64,000 nucleotides of DNA. It comes from Pantoea sp. Cy-639 (GTDB taxonomy: Bacteria; Pseudomonadota; Gammaproteobacteria; Pseudomonadales; Pseudomonadaceae). A model generated the notes under the pieces. The model saw only the letters and a program-made list of their open reading frames with translations, did not search any database and was not told the origin of the DNA. Location: NCBI RefSeq assembly GCF_011752525.1, contig NZ_VWXI01000009.1:1-64000 (forward strand), read 5' to 3'. Both the position numbers and the translations under genes were made by a program. Positions 48,665-57,970 of the stretch are shown here, one piece after another (position 1 is the stretch's first letter; every line of letters starts with the position of its first letter).

Positions 48665-49036
48665 TCAGCCGCCGGATTTCTTCGCTTTGAAGCCCTGTTT
48701 GACCAGCTCGCCGAGCAGCAGCTCGACATGGTCGCCCTGGATTTCGATGACCCCATCCTTGAGCGCCCCGCCGGTGCCGCAACGACGCTTGAGCGTGCTG
48801 GCGAGCTCCTTGAGCTGCTCCAGGGGCAGTGGAACGCCGCTGATGGTGGTCACGGTCTTGCCGCCACGCCCTTTGCTTTCGCGGCGCACACGGGCAATGC
48901 CGTCACCCTCGGGGATGACCTGCTGCTTGCAGATACAGGCGTCCACCGGTTTGCCGCAGTCAGGGCAGTGCCGACCGGCATCGGTGGAATATACGAGACC
49001 GCCAAGGGCGGCGAAGGAAGAAGCTTTCTTGGCCAC
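48665..49036 (-). CDS. yciH: SUI1/eIF1-like translation factor YciH
   Basis: A 123-residue protein with an N-terminal zinc-ribbon-like part (HCPDCGKPVDACICK, four cysteines) and a C-terminal SUI1 domain (about 45-120: ARVRRESKGRGGKTVTTISG; LEQLKELASTLKRRCGTGGA; IQGDHVELLLGELVKQGFK). YciH-type proteins influence start-codon fidelity. The start is a GTG (49036), with GAGGAAC 7-8 bases upstream; an upstream ATG at 49096 adds residues unlike the family. Confidence 0.9.
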   Translation of the reverse strand: MAKKASSFAALGGLVYSTDAGRHCPDCGKPVDACICKQQVIPEGDGIARVRRESKGRGGKTVTTISGVPLPLEQLKELASTLKRRCGTGGALKDGVIEIQGDHVELLLGELVKQGFKAKKSGG

Positions 49037-49220
49037 TTTTGTTCCTCTGTGCTGAGGACAAAAACTGGTCGGCGGGTGCCGACCGCGAAGCCCCACTCTG
49101 GCAGGGGCGGCGCTACTGCCGCAAAGTCCTGCGGCAGCCCGAAAAGGGCGCGCAGTGTAACGATAAATCCGGGCCTTGCTAAGTACTGGATTGCGCCATT
49201 TTGCGAAAGTTTTGCGACCT

Positions 49221-49246
49221 CGTCGCGGGACAGGCCCGCGCCCAGG
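49221..49246. repeat. REP-like element
   Basis: CGTCGCGGGACAGGCCCGCGCCCAGG is a slightly diverged REP core (compare CATCGCGGGGCAAGCCCGCGCCCACG at 40093-40117). It lies in the 240-base gap 49037-49276, which holds no gene that I can support. Confidence 0.65.
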
Positions 49247-49276
49247 CCATTGCCTTTATTGCACAGGAGCGGGCGG

Positions 49277-49813
49277 CTAGCTCTGGCTGGCCTTGTAGCG
49301 CTGCAATGCCACCAGCGAATCCGGGCAATACGGCTGCTTCACGCTCTCGCTCTCGGCCTGCGCGACGCTGATGAAGCGCGCCTCGCTGACCTCCTCGGGC
49401 TGCAGGCGCAACGGCCCGTCCCAGAGTGCCGAGAACACCGCGCACCACAGGCGGTTGCCCGGCTGCTCGAAGTAGAACTTCTCGTGAAAGCGCAACGCGA
49501 CGCCCGCGACCCCAAGCTCTTCGGCAAGCTCCCGGGCCGCCGAGTCGGCATAGCTTTCCTCAAGCGCCACCATGCCGCCCGCCGCCACGTCCCAGTACCC
49601 GGGATACAGCGCCTTGCTCAGCGTGCGCCGGTGCACGCACAACTCACCCGCACTGTTGAACAACAGGATGAACGTGCAACGCCCGATCAGGCCACGCTCA
49701 CGCAGTTCAGCCCGGGGCAAGGCGCCTAGCAACTGGTCATGATCATCGACCCAGGCGACCAGTTCGGCGTCGGAGGCCGCGCGATGCGCGACCTCGGCAG
49801 GACTGATGGCCAT
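49277..49813 (-). CDS. Nudix hydrolase, YfcD-like
   Basis: A 178-residue Nudix protein. The Nudix box is GGMVALEESYADSAARELAEELGV (about residues 78-101; GX5EX7REUXEEXGU satisfied), followed by EKFYFEQPGNRLWCAVFSA. The N-terminus (DAELVAWVDDHDQLLGALPR) and the RRTLSKALYPGYWDVAAGG lead-in resemble YfcD and isopentenyl-diphosphate-isomerase-like Nudix proteins. It likely hydrolyses a nucleoside or other diphosphate; substrate unknown. ATG at 49813 is 1 base after the DUF2333 stop region, so it is co-transcribed. Confidence 0.88.
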   Translation of the reverse strand: MAISPAEVAHRAASDAELVAWVDDHDQLLGALPRAELRERGLIGRCTFILLFNSAGELCVHRRTLSKALYPGYWDVAAGGMVALEESYADSAARELAEELGVAGVALRFHEKFYFEQPGNRLWCAVFSALWDGPLRLQPEEVSEARFISVAQAESESVKQPYCPDSLVALQRYKASQS

Positions 49814-49814
49814 G

Positions 49815-50882
49815 TCAGCCCTGGGACAGCAGCTGGCGCAGGTCGATGACCGCGGCGTTGGCCCGGGAGATGTAGTTGGCCATGACCAGCGAGTGGTTGG
49901 CCCACATGCCGAAGCCACTGCCGTTGAGCACCATCGGGCTCCACAGCGGCTCCTGCGAGGCTTCCAGCTCGCGGATGATCTGACGCACGCTGACGGTGGC
50001 GTTCTTCTTCGCCAGCACGTCGGCGAAGTCCACCTCGATGGCGCGCAGCAGGTGCGACAGCGCCCAGGCCTGGCCACGGGCCTCGTAGAACACGTTGTCG
50101 ATCTGCAGCCATGGCGTCTCGACGATTTCCTCGTCGACCTGCGGCGCCTGGCCGGCCGCCACGCTCTCGGTCTTCAGGTCGCTGTTGAGCTTGACCCGGC
50201 CGACACTGGCCGACAGGCGCTGGGACAGCGAGCCCAGGCGAGTGGCCACGTCACCCAGCCAGTTGTTCAGGTTGTCGGCGCGGGTGTAGAAGATCGCGCC
50301 CTGGTCGCCAGCCGCCAGGCGGGCCTGGTAGCGCGACAGCGATTTGATGCCTTCCTCGAACTCCGACTCGCTCGACGGCAGGATCCAGCTCTTGTTGTCG
50401 AAGTTGAAGCGTGGCTCGGCCTTGGCCAGGTCGGCATCCTCGGTGGACTGCGACTGGGAGCGGGCGAAGTCCTTGCGCAGGGCACGGGACAGGTCGCGGA
50501 CCTGGACCAGCACGCCATATTCCCAGCTCGGCATGTTGTCCAGCCACAGGCCCGGCGGGAAGCGGTCGTTGGAGATGTAGCCGCCAGGCTTGTTGAGCAA
50601 GGTGCCAGCCACGGTCTTGAGGGTTTCGACAGTGGTGTAGCCAACCACCATCTTCTGCCCGTTGCGCTCGGCGGCGGCCTGGGCATTCTGCTGTACCGGG
50701 AACAAGGCCGGTTCCTGGCTCCAGTACCAGCCCAGGCCGATGCACACCAGCAGGTACAACCCGATCAGGGTCCCGAGAGCACGGCTCCACAAGCCGCCAA
50801 GGTAGCTACGGGTAGCGGAGCCGCGGGATTCGACCCGCTCACGGGGCTCGCTCTTGGCCTCGCGGTTTTTCCAATCCAGCAT
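49815..50882 (-). CDS. DUF2333 family inner-membrane protein
   Basis: A 355-residue protein with a cytoplasmic N-terminus (about 1-32), one membrane helix (ALGTLIGLYLLVCIGLGWYW, about 35-54) and a large periplasmic helical domain containing PPGLWLDNMPSWEYGVLVQV and NKSWILPSSESEFEEGIKSL. These match the proteobacterial DUF2333 family, whose function is unknown. It is followed immediately by the Nudix gene. The upstream gap (50883-51131, 249 bases) separates it from the divergent diguanylate cyclase gene. Confidence 0.85.
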   Translation of the reverse strand: MLDWKNREAKSEPRERVESRGSATRSYLGGLWSRALGTLIGLYLLVCIGLGWYWSQEPALFPVQQNAQAAAERNGQKMVVGYTTVETLKTVAGTLLNKPGGYISNDRFPPGLWLDNMPSWEYGVLVQVRDLSRALRKDFARSQSQSTEDADLAKAEPRFNFDNKSWILPSSESEFEEGIKSLSRYQARLAAGDQGAIFYTRADNLNNWLGDVATRLGSLSQRLSASVGRVKLNSDLKTESVAAGQAPQVDEEIVETPWLQIDNVFYEARGQAWALSHLLRAIEVDFADVLAKKNATVSVRQIIRELEASQEPLWSPMVLNGSGFGMWANHSLVMANYISRANAAVIDLRQLLSQG

Positions 50883-51131
50883 GGCAGTGTCCTTAATCAG
50901 TCTCGACAGTTCGGGGCTTGGACCACAGTGCGTAGCCAGCGTGCCACGACAAGCCCGTGTGCCTGCACTATAAAGCAGACGCCGCCATTCGTATAAGCGA
51001 CCAAGGGGTCAGCAACTGAATAATCGTCCCTCCGACACTTTGTTGACCCCGGACACTCGCGCACCGGAAAAGCAGTGCTAGCATAGAGCCATCATTGAAC
51101 CTGCACCCCACCCCCTATAAGTAGTCAGGAC

Positions 51132-52748
51132 ATGACCCAGCCAGCCGAGCCGAGCCACGAGCGCCTCAAGCAGCATTTCGCCCAGCGCGTCATCCACCAG
51201 GCCCGGCAGATCCTCGAGATCTGGCAGCGCCTGCAGCGCGGCGAATGGTCAAGCGCCGACCTGGGGGAACTGGGCGAGGCCAACCTGCGCCTGCAGCGCT
51301 ATGCCGAACGCTTCGAGCAACCCGAACACGGTCACCTATCGCTGGCCATCGGCCAGACCCTGCATGCCATCCAGGCCAACAGCGCACGCCTGAACTCCGA
51401 ACTGATCGGCGAGCTCAACCGCCTGATGCAACGCCTGTCACGCACCGGCTTGCGCAAGGGCGACCAGCTCGACAACGTGCCGCTGCCGCCCCTGCGCAAA
51501 CCGGTGTACATCGCCCTGCAGGACCATGAGCGTGCCGAGCGCCTGGCCCAGCAGCTGGAGTTCTTCGGCCTCGGCGTGCAGGCGCTGGACAGCGTCAGCG
51601 CCTTCAAGGCGTCGATGAGCGAACGCCTGCCGTCGGCGATCGTGATGGATGTCGATTTCAGCGGCCCCGGTGCCGGCCTGGACCTGGCCGCGCAGGCCCA
51701 GCAGGGTCTGGAGCAGCACATCCCGTTGCTGTTCTTCAGCCTGCACGAAACCGACACCCCGACCCGCCTGGCCGCAGTACGCGCCGGTGGCCAGGAGTTC
51801 CTCACCGGTACCCTGGAGGCCTCCAGCCTGCTGGAGAAGGTCGAGCTGCTGACCAGCGCCACCCAGTACGACCCGTTCCGCGTGCTGGTGATCGACGACT
51901 CGCGGGCCCAGGCCCTGCACACCGAGCGCCTGCTGAACAACGCCGGGATCATCACCCGCACCCTCACCGAACCGATCCGCACCATGAGCGAGCTGGCCGA
52001 CTTCCAGCCCGACCTGATCATCCTCGACCTGTACATGCCCGAGTGCACAGGCCCCGAGCTGGCCAAGGTGATCCGCCACAATGATCGCTATGTCAGCGTG
52101 CCGATCATCTACCTGTCGGCCGAGGACGACCTGGACAAGCAACTCGATGCCATGAGCGAAGGCGGCGACGACTTCCTCACCAAGCCGATCCGCTCCCGGC
52201 ACCTGGTGACCACCGTGCGCAATCGCGCGGCCCGCGCCCGCCACCTCAAGGCGCGGATGGTCCGCGACAGCCTCACCGGGCTGTACAACCACACCCATAT
52301 CCTGCAACTGCTCGAAGACTGCAGCTTCCGCGCCCGCCGCGAGGAACAGCCGCTGAGCTTCGCCATGCTCGACATCGACCATTTCAAGAAGATCAACGAC
52401 CGTCACGGCCACCCCATGGGCGACCGGGTGATCAAGAGCCTGGCGCTGTTTCTCAAGCAGCGCCTGCGCAAGACCGACTTCATCGGCCGCTACGGCGGCG
52501 AGGAGTTCGCCATCGTCATGCCCAACACCGGGCTGGAGGCGGCGTACAGGGTGCTCGACGAAATCCGCCGGCGCTTCGCCGAGATCCACTACCCGGCCCA
52601 GCCGCACGATCTGCTGTGCACTTTCAGCGCCGGGGTGGTGCAACTGGATGACGACCTCGATGCACTGACCATGGCCAGCGCGGCGGACGAGGCGCTGTAC
52701 CGGGCCAAGCACGCCGGGCGCAATTGCGTGGTGCGGGTCGAGCCGTGA
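51132..52748 (+). CDS. Two-receiver diguanylate cyclase
   Basis: A 538-residue cytoplasmic protein. N-terminal helical region (about 1-120, Hpt-like or coiled coil); a degenerate receiver (about 125-240) without the conserved Lys (EFLTGTLEAS); a canonical receiver (about 253-370; VLVIDDSRAQ, LIILDLYMPECTG, DFLTKPIRS); and a GGDEF domain (about 380-538) with active-site GGEEF at 455-459. The inhibitory I-site RxxD (RKTD, 446-449) lies five residues before it. It should make c-di-GMP under phosphorylation control with product inhibition. Ribosome-binding site is weak (GTCAGGAC). Confidence 0.92.
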   Translation: MTQPAEPSHERLKQHFAQRVIHQARQILEIWQRLQRGEWSSADLGELGEANLRLQRYAERFEQPEHGHLSLAIGQTLHAIQANSARLNSELIGELNRLMQRLSRTGLRKGDQLDNVPLPPLRKPVYIALQDHERAERLAQQLEFFGLGVQALDSVSAFKASMSERLPSAIVMDVDFSGPGAGLDLAAQAQQGLEQHIPLLFFSLHETDTPTRLAAVRAGGQEFLTGTLEASSLLEKVELLTSATQYDPFRVLVIDDSRAQALHTERLLNNAGIITRTLTEPIRTMSELADFQPDLIILDLYMPECTGPELAKVIRHNDRYVSVPIIYLSAEDDLDKQLDAMSEGGDDFLTKPIRSRHLVTTVRNRAARARHLKARMVRDSLTGLYNHTHILQLLEDCSFRARREEQPLSFAMLDIDHFKKINDRHGHPMGDRVIKSLALFLKQRLRKTDFIGRYGGEEFAIVMPNTGLEAAYRVLDEIRRRFAEIHYPAQPHDLLCTFSAGVVQLDDDLDALTMASAADEALYRAKHAGRNCVVRVEP

Positions 52749-52809
52749 AATGCTGGAGACAGGCGGCCCCGCAATGCCCTTGGGGCAATACCGGCACTGT
52801 GCCACTTTT

Positions 52810-52848
52810 TTATGACGCCAGCCCTCCGTCGTCATCACCTCGTCATAA
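52810..52848. promoter_or_regulatory. TTATGACG...CGTCATAA dyad upstream of chemoreceptor
   Basis: Perfect 8-base arms, TTATGACG (52810-52817) and CGTCATAA (52841-52848), with a further CGTCAT half-site between (52829-52835), lie 54 bases before the chemoreceptor start. It is a candidate operator; no regulator is evident. The 153-base gap 52749-52901 has no gene. Confidence 0.4.
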
Positions 52849-52901
52849 ATCCGCAATAACTTCAGGCACCTACCTCCCCCCTGCGCTGGAAGTTCGCGGC
52901 T

Positions 52902-54863
52902 ATGCGCCTGAAGTGGCTGACCAATTTCAACACCCTGTTGCTGGTGACCGTGTGTATCGCCCTGGCCGCGACCCTGTGGTGGTCGCAACGTGCGCTGGAG
53001 CGCCCCTATCTGCTGATGGAACGCTACCTCGGCCTGTCGCAGCAGTTCCAGAATGACGCCGCGCGCAACATCCAGGCCTACCTGGGCAACGGCGACGCCG
53101 TGCGCCATGCCGCCGCCGTGGAAGCCAACAGCCAGTTGCAGGCAGCCCTGGCCGACTGGCCTGGAGAGCTGGCCGACAAACTGCGCCCGAGCCTCGACAG
53201 CCTGCAGGCCTTCACCGCCAATGAGTTGCTCGCCGCCGGCAAGCTCGCTGGCGATCCGCAGGCCCTGCTGCTGCAAGCCGAGCGTGAACTGGGCGCGAAC
53301 CTCGAACAACTGGGCAGCTACGCCCGCGACAGCGGCAACCCCGACGCCGGCCGCTACCTCTCGCCACTGCTGGAGGCGACCCTGCACCTGGCGCGCCTGT
53401 CGCTGGCCCGCGACAAGCTGGTCAGCAGCGGGCGCGCCGAGTTGGCCGACGAGGTGGATCGCGAGCTGCAGCAGGTCGCCGCCCAGGCCCGGCTGATCGA
53501 TGGCCTGCCCTTGCTCGGGGTGACCCGCGCCGCCGAGTCCAGCGCCGATGACTTCGCCGCGCTGATGGGCCTGGCGTCCCAGGGCAGCGGCGAACAGCAA
53601 GACATCGCCATCGGCCTCAAGCGTGAGCTGCAGAGCCTGATCAGCCGCTACCCGGCCGAACTGCAACGCACGCGGGAGCAGATCGAGCGGCGCGCCGCCC
53701 TGGCCGCCAGTACCAGCGAGCGAATGGAAGCCGTGCAGCAGGCAATCGCCGCCCTCGAACCGCAAGTGCGCGCCCAGCACGCGAAGATCGCCGGCGAGGT
53801 GCGCCTGATCCAGGGCCTGATGATCGGCCTGATTCTGCTGATCGCCCTGCTCATCGATACCTTGCAGCGGCGCCTGGCGCGCACCCTCACCGGCCTGGCC
53901 CCGGCCCTGTCGCGCTGGGCCGAAGGTGACTTTGCCCAGGCCATCGCCCTGGGCAGGACCAACCGCGAACTGCACGATATCCAGGAGTCGCTCAACCGCC
54001 TGCGCCACTACCTGGTGGAGCTGGTCGGCACCATCCGCCACAACGCCGAGCAGGTCGCCGGCAGCAGCCACGCCCTGGCTGGCATGAGCAGCGCCTTGCA
54101 TGACGGTGCCGAACGCCAGGCCGGCGACACCGCGCAGATCCGCGATGCCCTGGGCGAGCTGGAAGCCACCATCCAGCAGGTCGCAGGCGACGCCAGCGCG
54201 GCGGCACATGCCAGCCGTGATGCCGGCCGCGCTGTCGAGCACGGCCAGGCGGTGATCGGCCAGAGCCTGTCCGGGCTGCGCTCGCTGGTCGATGAAGTGC
54301 AGGGCAACGCACGGATGATCGAGCAACTGGCCGAAGAGTCGGCGACCATCGGTGGCGTGCTCACGGTAATCCGCGCCATCGCCGAGCAGACCAACCTGCT
54401 GGCCCTCAATGCCGCCATCGAGGCAGCCCGGGCCGGTGAGATGGGCCGCGGCTTCGCCGTGGTAGCCGACGAGGTGCGCTCGCTGGCCCAGCGCACCACC
54501 GGCGCCACTGGCGAGATCCAGGCCCTGATCGACCGCCTGCAGCAGGCGGCGCGCGACTCGGTGGAAGGCATGCGCGCCCAGCTAGAGCATGCCGAAGCCA
54601 CCGCCAACCAGGCGCAATCCGCCGATGGCGCGCTGGACCAGATCGTCAGCGCCATCGGCACCATTGCCGAGACCGCCGTGCGCATCGCCGACGTCACCGC
54701 GCAGCAGACGGGGGCGGTGAGCGAGATCCGTGACCACAGTGAACGCATCCACACGCTGGGCGAGGACAACCTGCAGCGCATCGGTGAAGGGCGTGAACAG
54801 GGCGAGCAGTTGCTCACCCTCGGCGCCGAGCTGAATACCGCGGTGCGCGCGTTCCGCCTGTGA
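52902..54863 (+). CDS. Methyl-accepting chemotaxis protein
   Basis: A 653-residue chemoreceptor. TM1 at about 9-29, a long helical periplasmic sensor (about 30-300), TM2 at about 303-322 ([19 protein letters not shown]), a HAMP domain, then the cytoplasmic signalling coiled coil with the hairpin tip [20 protein letters not shown] and [18 protein letters not shown]. The C-terminus ends AVRAFRL, with no CheR-binding pentapeptide. Ligand unknown. The four-helix-style sensor has no recognisable Cache or PilJ motif that I can assign. Confidence 0.93.
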   Translation: MRLKWLTNFNTLLLVTVCIALAATLWWSQRALERPYLLMERYLGLSQQFQNDAARNIQAYLGNGDAVRHAAAVEANSQLQAALADWPGELADKLRPSLDSLQAFTANELLAAGKLAGDPQALLLQAERELGANLEQLGSYARDSGNPDAGRYLSPLLEATLHLARLSLARDKLVSSGRAELADEVDRELQQVAAQARLIDGLPLLGVTRAAESSADDFAALMGLASQGSGEQQDIAIGLKRELQSLISRYPAELQRTREQIERRAALAASTSERMEAVQQAIAALEPQVRAQHAKIAGEVRLIQGLMIGLILLIALLIDTLQRRLARTLTGLAPALSRWAEGDFAQAIALGRTNRELHDIQESLNRLRHYLVELVGTIRHNAEQVAGSSHALAGMSSALHDGAERQAGDTAQIRDALGELEATIQQVAGDASAAAHASRDAGRAVEHGQAVIGQSLSGLRSLVDEVQGNARMIEQLAEESATIGGVLTVIRAIAEQTNLLALNAAIEAARAGEMGRGFAVVADEVRSLAQRTTGATGEIQALIDRLQQAARDSVEGMRAQLEHAEATANQAQSADGALDQIVSAIGTIAETAVRIADVTAQQTGAVSEIRDHSERIHTLGEDNLQRIGEGREQGEQLLTLGAELNTAVRAFRL

Positions 54864-54870
54864 ACCCAGC

Positions 54871-54926
54871 GCAGGGCAAGCCGCTCCCCAAGCCAATCCC
54901 ATGGGAGCAGGCATGTCCCGCGATGG
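54871..54926. repeat. Degenerate REP pair
   Basis: GCAGGGCAAGCCGCTCCC (54871-54888) and GGGAGCAGGCATGTCCCGCG (54903-54922) are inexact inverted copies of the REP core, in the gap between the chemoreceptor and dsbD. Confidence 0.5.
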
Positions 54927-54984
54927 CCCATGGCCTTGCCAAACCCGCTATCATGGCCACCACGTTCCACCTCGCGAGTCCGCC

Positions 54985-56763
54985 ATGCGCCGCCTGTTTT
55001 TCCTGTTGATCCTGCTGCTGGCCAACCCCGTCTTCGCCTCGGGCCTGCTCGACAGCCGCCCCAGCGCCACCCTTGGCGCCGCTTCGTTGTCCAGCGGCGC
55101 CGACTTCCTGCCGGTACACGAAGCATTCAAGCTCAGCCTGGTCAAGGCTGACGCCCAGACCATCAAGTTGCGCCTGGTCGCTAGCGATGGCTACTACCTG
55201 TACCGTCATCGTTTCCAGTTCCACAGCGAACCGGCCGACATCGCCCTGGGCACCCCGCAGATTCCCCAGGGCGAGCCCAAGCACGACGAGTTCTTCGGCG
55301 ATGTCGAGGTCTATCACGGCGTGGTCGACATCGAACTGCCGCGCAGCGACCCACGTGCCTTCACCTTGCTGGTGGGCTACCAGGGCTGCGCCGACAAGGG
55401 CTTGTGCTACCCACCGGAAACCGAGCGCTTGAGCATCGAGGGCCAGGGGGCCGCCCAGGTCGCCGCGGCCACGGCCAGCGAGCCAGGATGGACCTGGAAA
55501 TCCTTGCTGCTGTTCTTCCTCGCCGGCGTCGGCCTGACCTTCACGCCCTGCGTGCTGCCGATGCTGCCGATCCTCTCCGGCGTGGTCCTGCGCGGCCAGG
55601 TCGGCGGCCTGCGCGGGCTTTCGCTATCGCTGGCCTACGTGCTGCCGATGGCCGCCAGCTTCGCCGTGCTGGGCGCGCTGATGGGCCTGTTCGGCGCCGG
55701 CCTGAACCTGCAGGCACGCCTGCAGTCGGCCTGGGTGCTGGTGCCCTTCGCCGCGTTCTTCGTGTTGTTTGCCCTGGCCATGTTCGGCCTGTTCGAAATT
55801 CGCCTGCCACAGGCGCTGAACAACCGCCTTAACAACGTCGCCAACCGTACCCATGGCGGTTCGCTGCTGGGTGCGGCGGTGCTCGGCGTGCTCTCCAGCC
55901 TGCTGGTCTCGCCCTGCGTGTCGGCGCCCCTGGCAGGAGCGCTGCTGTACATCAGCGCCAGCGGCGACGCCCTCGGCGGCGCATTGAAGCTGTTCGCCCT
56001 GGGCCTGGGCATGGGCGCCCCGCTGCTGCTGGTGGCCACCGGCGGCGCAGCCTGGCTGCCCAAGAGCGGTCCATGGATGAACACTGTGAAGAACGCCATC
56101 GGCGTGCTGCTGCTGGGCCTGGCCATCGGCTTGCTCAGCCGCGTGCTGCCGGGCCCGGTGACCTTGCTACTGATCGGCCTGCTGGCCGCCGGCGTGGCGC
56201 TGTTCCTCGGCGCCCTGGAGTTCGTGGTCAAGACTCCGCGCCAGCGCCTGGCGCAACTGCTCGGCCTGGCCCTGCTGTTCTACGCCCTGGCCTGCGGCTA
56301 TGGCGCCCTCAATGGCCAGGGCGATCCGCTGCGACCGCTGCCACAGCCAAGCACCTCGAACAATGGCGCGCCGGCCGTTGGCAACAGCGCCACCTGGCAG
56401 ACGCTGACCACACCGGCGCAACTCGACGCCGCCCTGGCCGAGGCCAAGGCCGCCGGCCAGCCGGTGCTGCTGGACTGGTACGCCGACTGGTGCATCAGCT
56501 GCAAGGTGATCGAGCACGAAGTGCTGGGCGCCGCGCAGGTTCGCCCACAACTGGGCACGTTCCGCCTGCTGCGTTTCGACATCACCGAGAGCAACCCCGA
56601 GCAGCGCGCCCTGCTCGACCGCTACCGGCTGTTCGGCCCACCCGCGCTGATGTTCTTTGCGGCGAACGGCAGCGAAATGGCCACCGACCGGGTGATTGGC
56701 GAGATAAACGCCGGCGATTTTGCCGCGGTTCTCGCGCGCGTGCGTGGCCAACTCGGTCTATAA
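54985..56763 (+). CDS. dsbD: Thiol:disulfide interchange protein DsbD
   Basis: A 592-residue inner-membrane protein that carries electrons from cytoplasmic thioredoxin to the periplasm. Signal peptide (about 1-19); N-terminal DsbD-alpha domain with GCADKGLCYPPE cysteines (about 136-142); eight-helix beta domain with FTPCVLPMLPILSG and SPCVSAPLAGALL; and a C-terminal thioredoxin-like gamma domain with YADWCISCKVIEHE (about 508). All six redox cysteines are present. ATG at 54985 gives the signal peptide; an earlier in-frame start does not. It supports cytochrome c maturation and DsbC. Confidence 0.94.
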   Translation: MRRLFFLLILLLANPVFASGLLDSRPSATLGAASLSSGADFLPVHEAFKLSLVKADAQTIKLRLVASDGYYLYRHRFQFHSEPADIALGTPQIPQGEPKHDEFFGDVEVYHGVVDIELPRSDPRAFTLLVGYQGCADKGLCYPPETERLSIEGQGAAQVAAATASEPGWTWKSLLLFFLAGVGLTFTPCVLPMLPILSGVVLRGQVGGLRGLSLSLAYVLPMAASFAVLGALMGLFGAGLNLQARLQSAWVLVPFAAFFVLFALAMFGLFEIRLPQALNNRLNNVANRTHGGSLLGAAVLGVLSSLLVSPCVSAPLAGALLYISASGDALGGALKLFALGLGMGAPLLLVATGGAAWLPKSGPWMNTVKNAIGVLLLGLAIGLLSRVLPGPVTLLLIGLLAAGVALFLGALEFVVKTPRQRLAQLLGLALLFYALACGYGALNGQGDPLRPLPQPSTSNNGAPAVGNSATWQTLTTPAQLDAALAEAKAAGQPVLLDWYADWCISCKVIEHEVLGAAQVRPQLGTFRLLRFDITESNPEQRALLDRYRLFGPPALMFFAANGSEMATDRVIGEINAGDFAAVLARVRGQLGL

Positions 56764-56795
56764 CTTCCCGCGACCTGTGAAAAAACGGCGAGCAC

Positions 56796-56821
56796 GTGAC
56801 CAGAGTTAATCATCTGGTCAC
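56796..56821. promoter_or_regulatory. Perfect palindrome upstream of aroQ
   Basis: GTGACCAGA (56796-56804) and TCTGGTCAC (56813-56821) are perfect 9-base arms around an A/T-rich 8-base spacer, 120 bases upstream of aroQ and 33 after dsbD. No T-run follows, so an operator for aroQ-accBC is as likely as a terminator. The half-site TGGTC recalls GntR-family sites such as FadR, but spacing and orientation differ. Confidence 0.45.
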
Positions 56822-56940
56822 ATACTTTGCGCGAATCTCGGTCATCGTGCTGGCTATTGCCGGGAACTGGACACCCGGCGCCTGTTCCGGCATAGTCGCC
56901 GCGCTATGTCGAATTGCCCTACAAAACCAAGGAATCGCAG

Positions 56941-57393
56941 ATGGCAACCCTACTGGTGCTGCACGGCCCCAACCTGAACCTGCTCGGCACCCGCGAACCG
57001 GGCCACTACGGCGCGGCCACCCTAGCGCAGATCAATCAGGACCTGGAGCAACGCGCCCGCGCCGCCGGCCACCACCTGCAATACCTGCAGAGCAATGCCG
57101 AATACGAATTGATCGACCGGATCCATGCCGCACGCAACGAAGGCGTGGACTTCATCCTGATCAATCCGGCCGCTTTCACCCACACCAGCGTCGCATTACG
57201 TGACGCATTGCTCGCGGTGAGCATCCCATTCATCGAAGTGCACCTGTCCAACGTGCACAAGCGTGAACCGTTCCGTCATCACTCCTACTTTTCCGATGTC
57301 GCCGTAGGGGTGATCTGCGGCCTGGGCGCCACCGGTTACCGGCTGGCCCTGGAGTCCGCGCTGGAGCACTTGGCTGCCAACGCACAGCCCTGA
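56941..57393 (+). CDS. aroQ: Type II 3-dehydroquinate dehydratase
   Basis: A 150-residue cytoplasmic shikimate-pathway enzyme converting 3-dehydroquinate to 3-dehydroshikimate, usually a dodecamer. Visible: N-terminal [20 protein letters not shown] with catalytic Tyr23, [16 protein letters not shown], and the catalytic His in [17 protein letters not shown]. The ATG at 56941 follows AAGGAAT. The next genes, accB and accC, are co-directional 98 bases downstream, the standard Pseudomonas arrangement. Confidence 0.96.
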   Translation: MATLLVLHGPNLNLLGTREPGHYGAATLAQINQDLEQRARAAGHHLQYLQSNAEYELIDRIHAARNEGVDFILINPAAFTHTSVALRDALLAVSIPFIEVHLSNVHKREPFRHHSYFSDVAVGVICGLGATGYRLALESALEHLAANAQP

Positions 57394-57491
57394 TGACACA
57401 AGGTCTTGGCCCAAGGGGCCGAGGCTCGAGAGAAACGTTTTCGATACGTTTTCAAATTACGTCCCCGACCGAACCTGGGAGTTGATGATTA

Positions 57492-57953
57492 ATGGATATC
57501 CGTAAAGTCAAGAAGCTGATCGAACTGCTGGAAGAGTCTGGCATCGACGAACTGGAGATCAAGGAAGGCGAAGAGTCCGTTCGCATCAGCCGTCACAGCA
57601 AGACCCCGGCCGGCGCCCAGTACTTCGCCGCACCGGCACCAGTCGCCGCACCGGTCGCCGCTGCCGCACCGGTTGCTGCCGCAGCCCCGGCCGCCGAAGC
57701 CGCTGCCCCTGCCCTGAAAGGCACCGTGATCCGCTCGCCGATGGTCGGTACCTTCTACCGCAAGCCGTCGCCGACCTCGCCGAACTTCGCTGAAGTCGGC
57801 CAGGCCGTGAAGAAAGGCGACACCCTGTGCATCGTCGAAGCCATGAAGATGATGAACCACATCGAAGCCGACATCGGCGGTGTGATCGACGCCATCCTGG
57901 TGGAAGACGGCCAGCCGGTTGAGTTCGACCAGCCGCTGTTCACCATCGTTTGA
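57492..57953 (+). CDS. accB: Biotin carboxyl carrier protein of acetyl-CoA carboxylase
   Basis: A 153-residue BCCP. N-terminal domain [20 protein letters not shown]; Ala/Pro-rich flexible linker (about 40-75); C-terminal biotinyl domain with the biotinylated Lys119 in [12 protein letters not shown]. It carries CO2 between AccC and AccAD in the first step of fatty acid synthesis. GGGAG precedes the ATG. accC follows after 17 bases. Confidence 0.97.
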   Translation: MDIRKVKKLIELLEESGIDELEIKEGEESVRISRHSKTPAGAQYFAAPAPVAAPVAAAAPVAAAAPAAEAAAPALKGTVIRSPMVGTFYRKPSPTSPNFAEVGQAVKKGDTLCIVEAMKMMNHIEADIGGVIDAILVEDGQPVEFDQPLFTIV

Positions 57954-57970
57954 ACCGCGGAGAGCCAACG

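Noticed and set aside
51438..54326. A 962-codon open frame on the - strand across the diguanylate cyclase and chemoreceptor
   Set aside because: It spans two real genes and their gap on the other strand, is compositionally biased, and has no recognisable domain.
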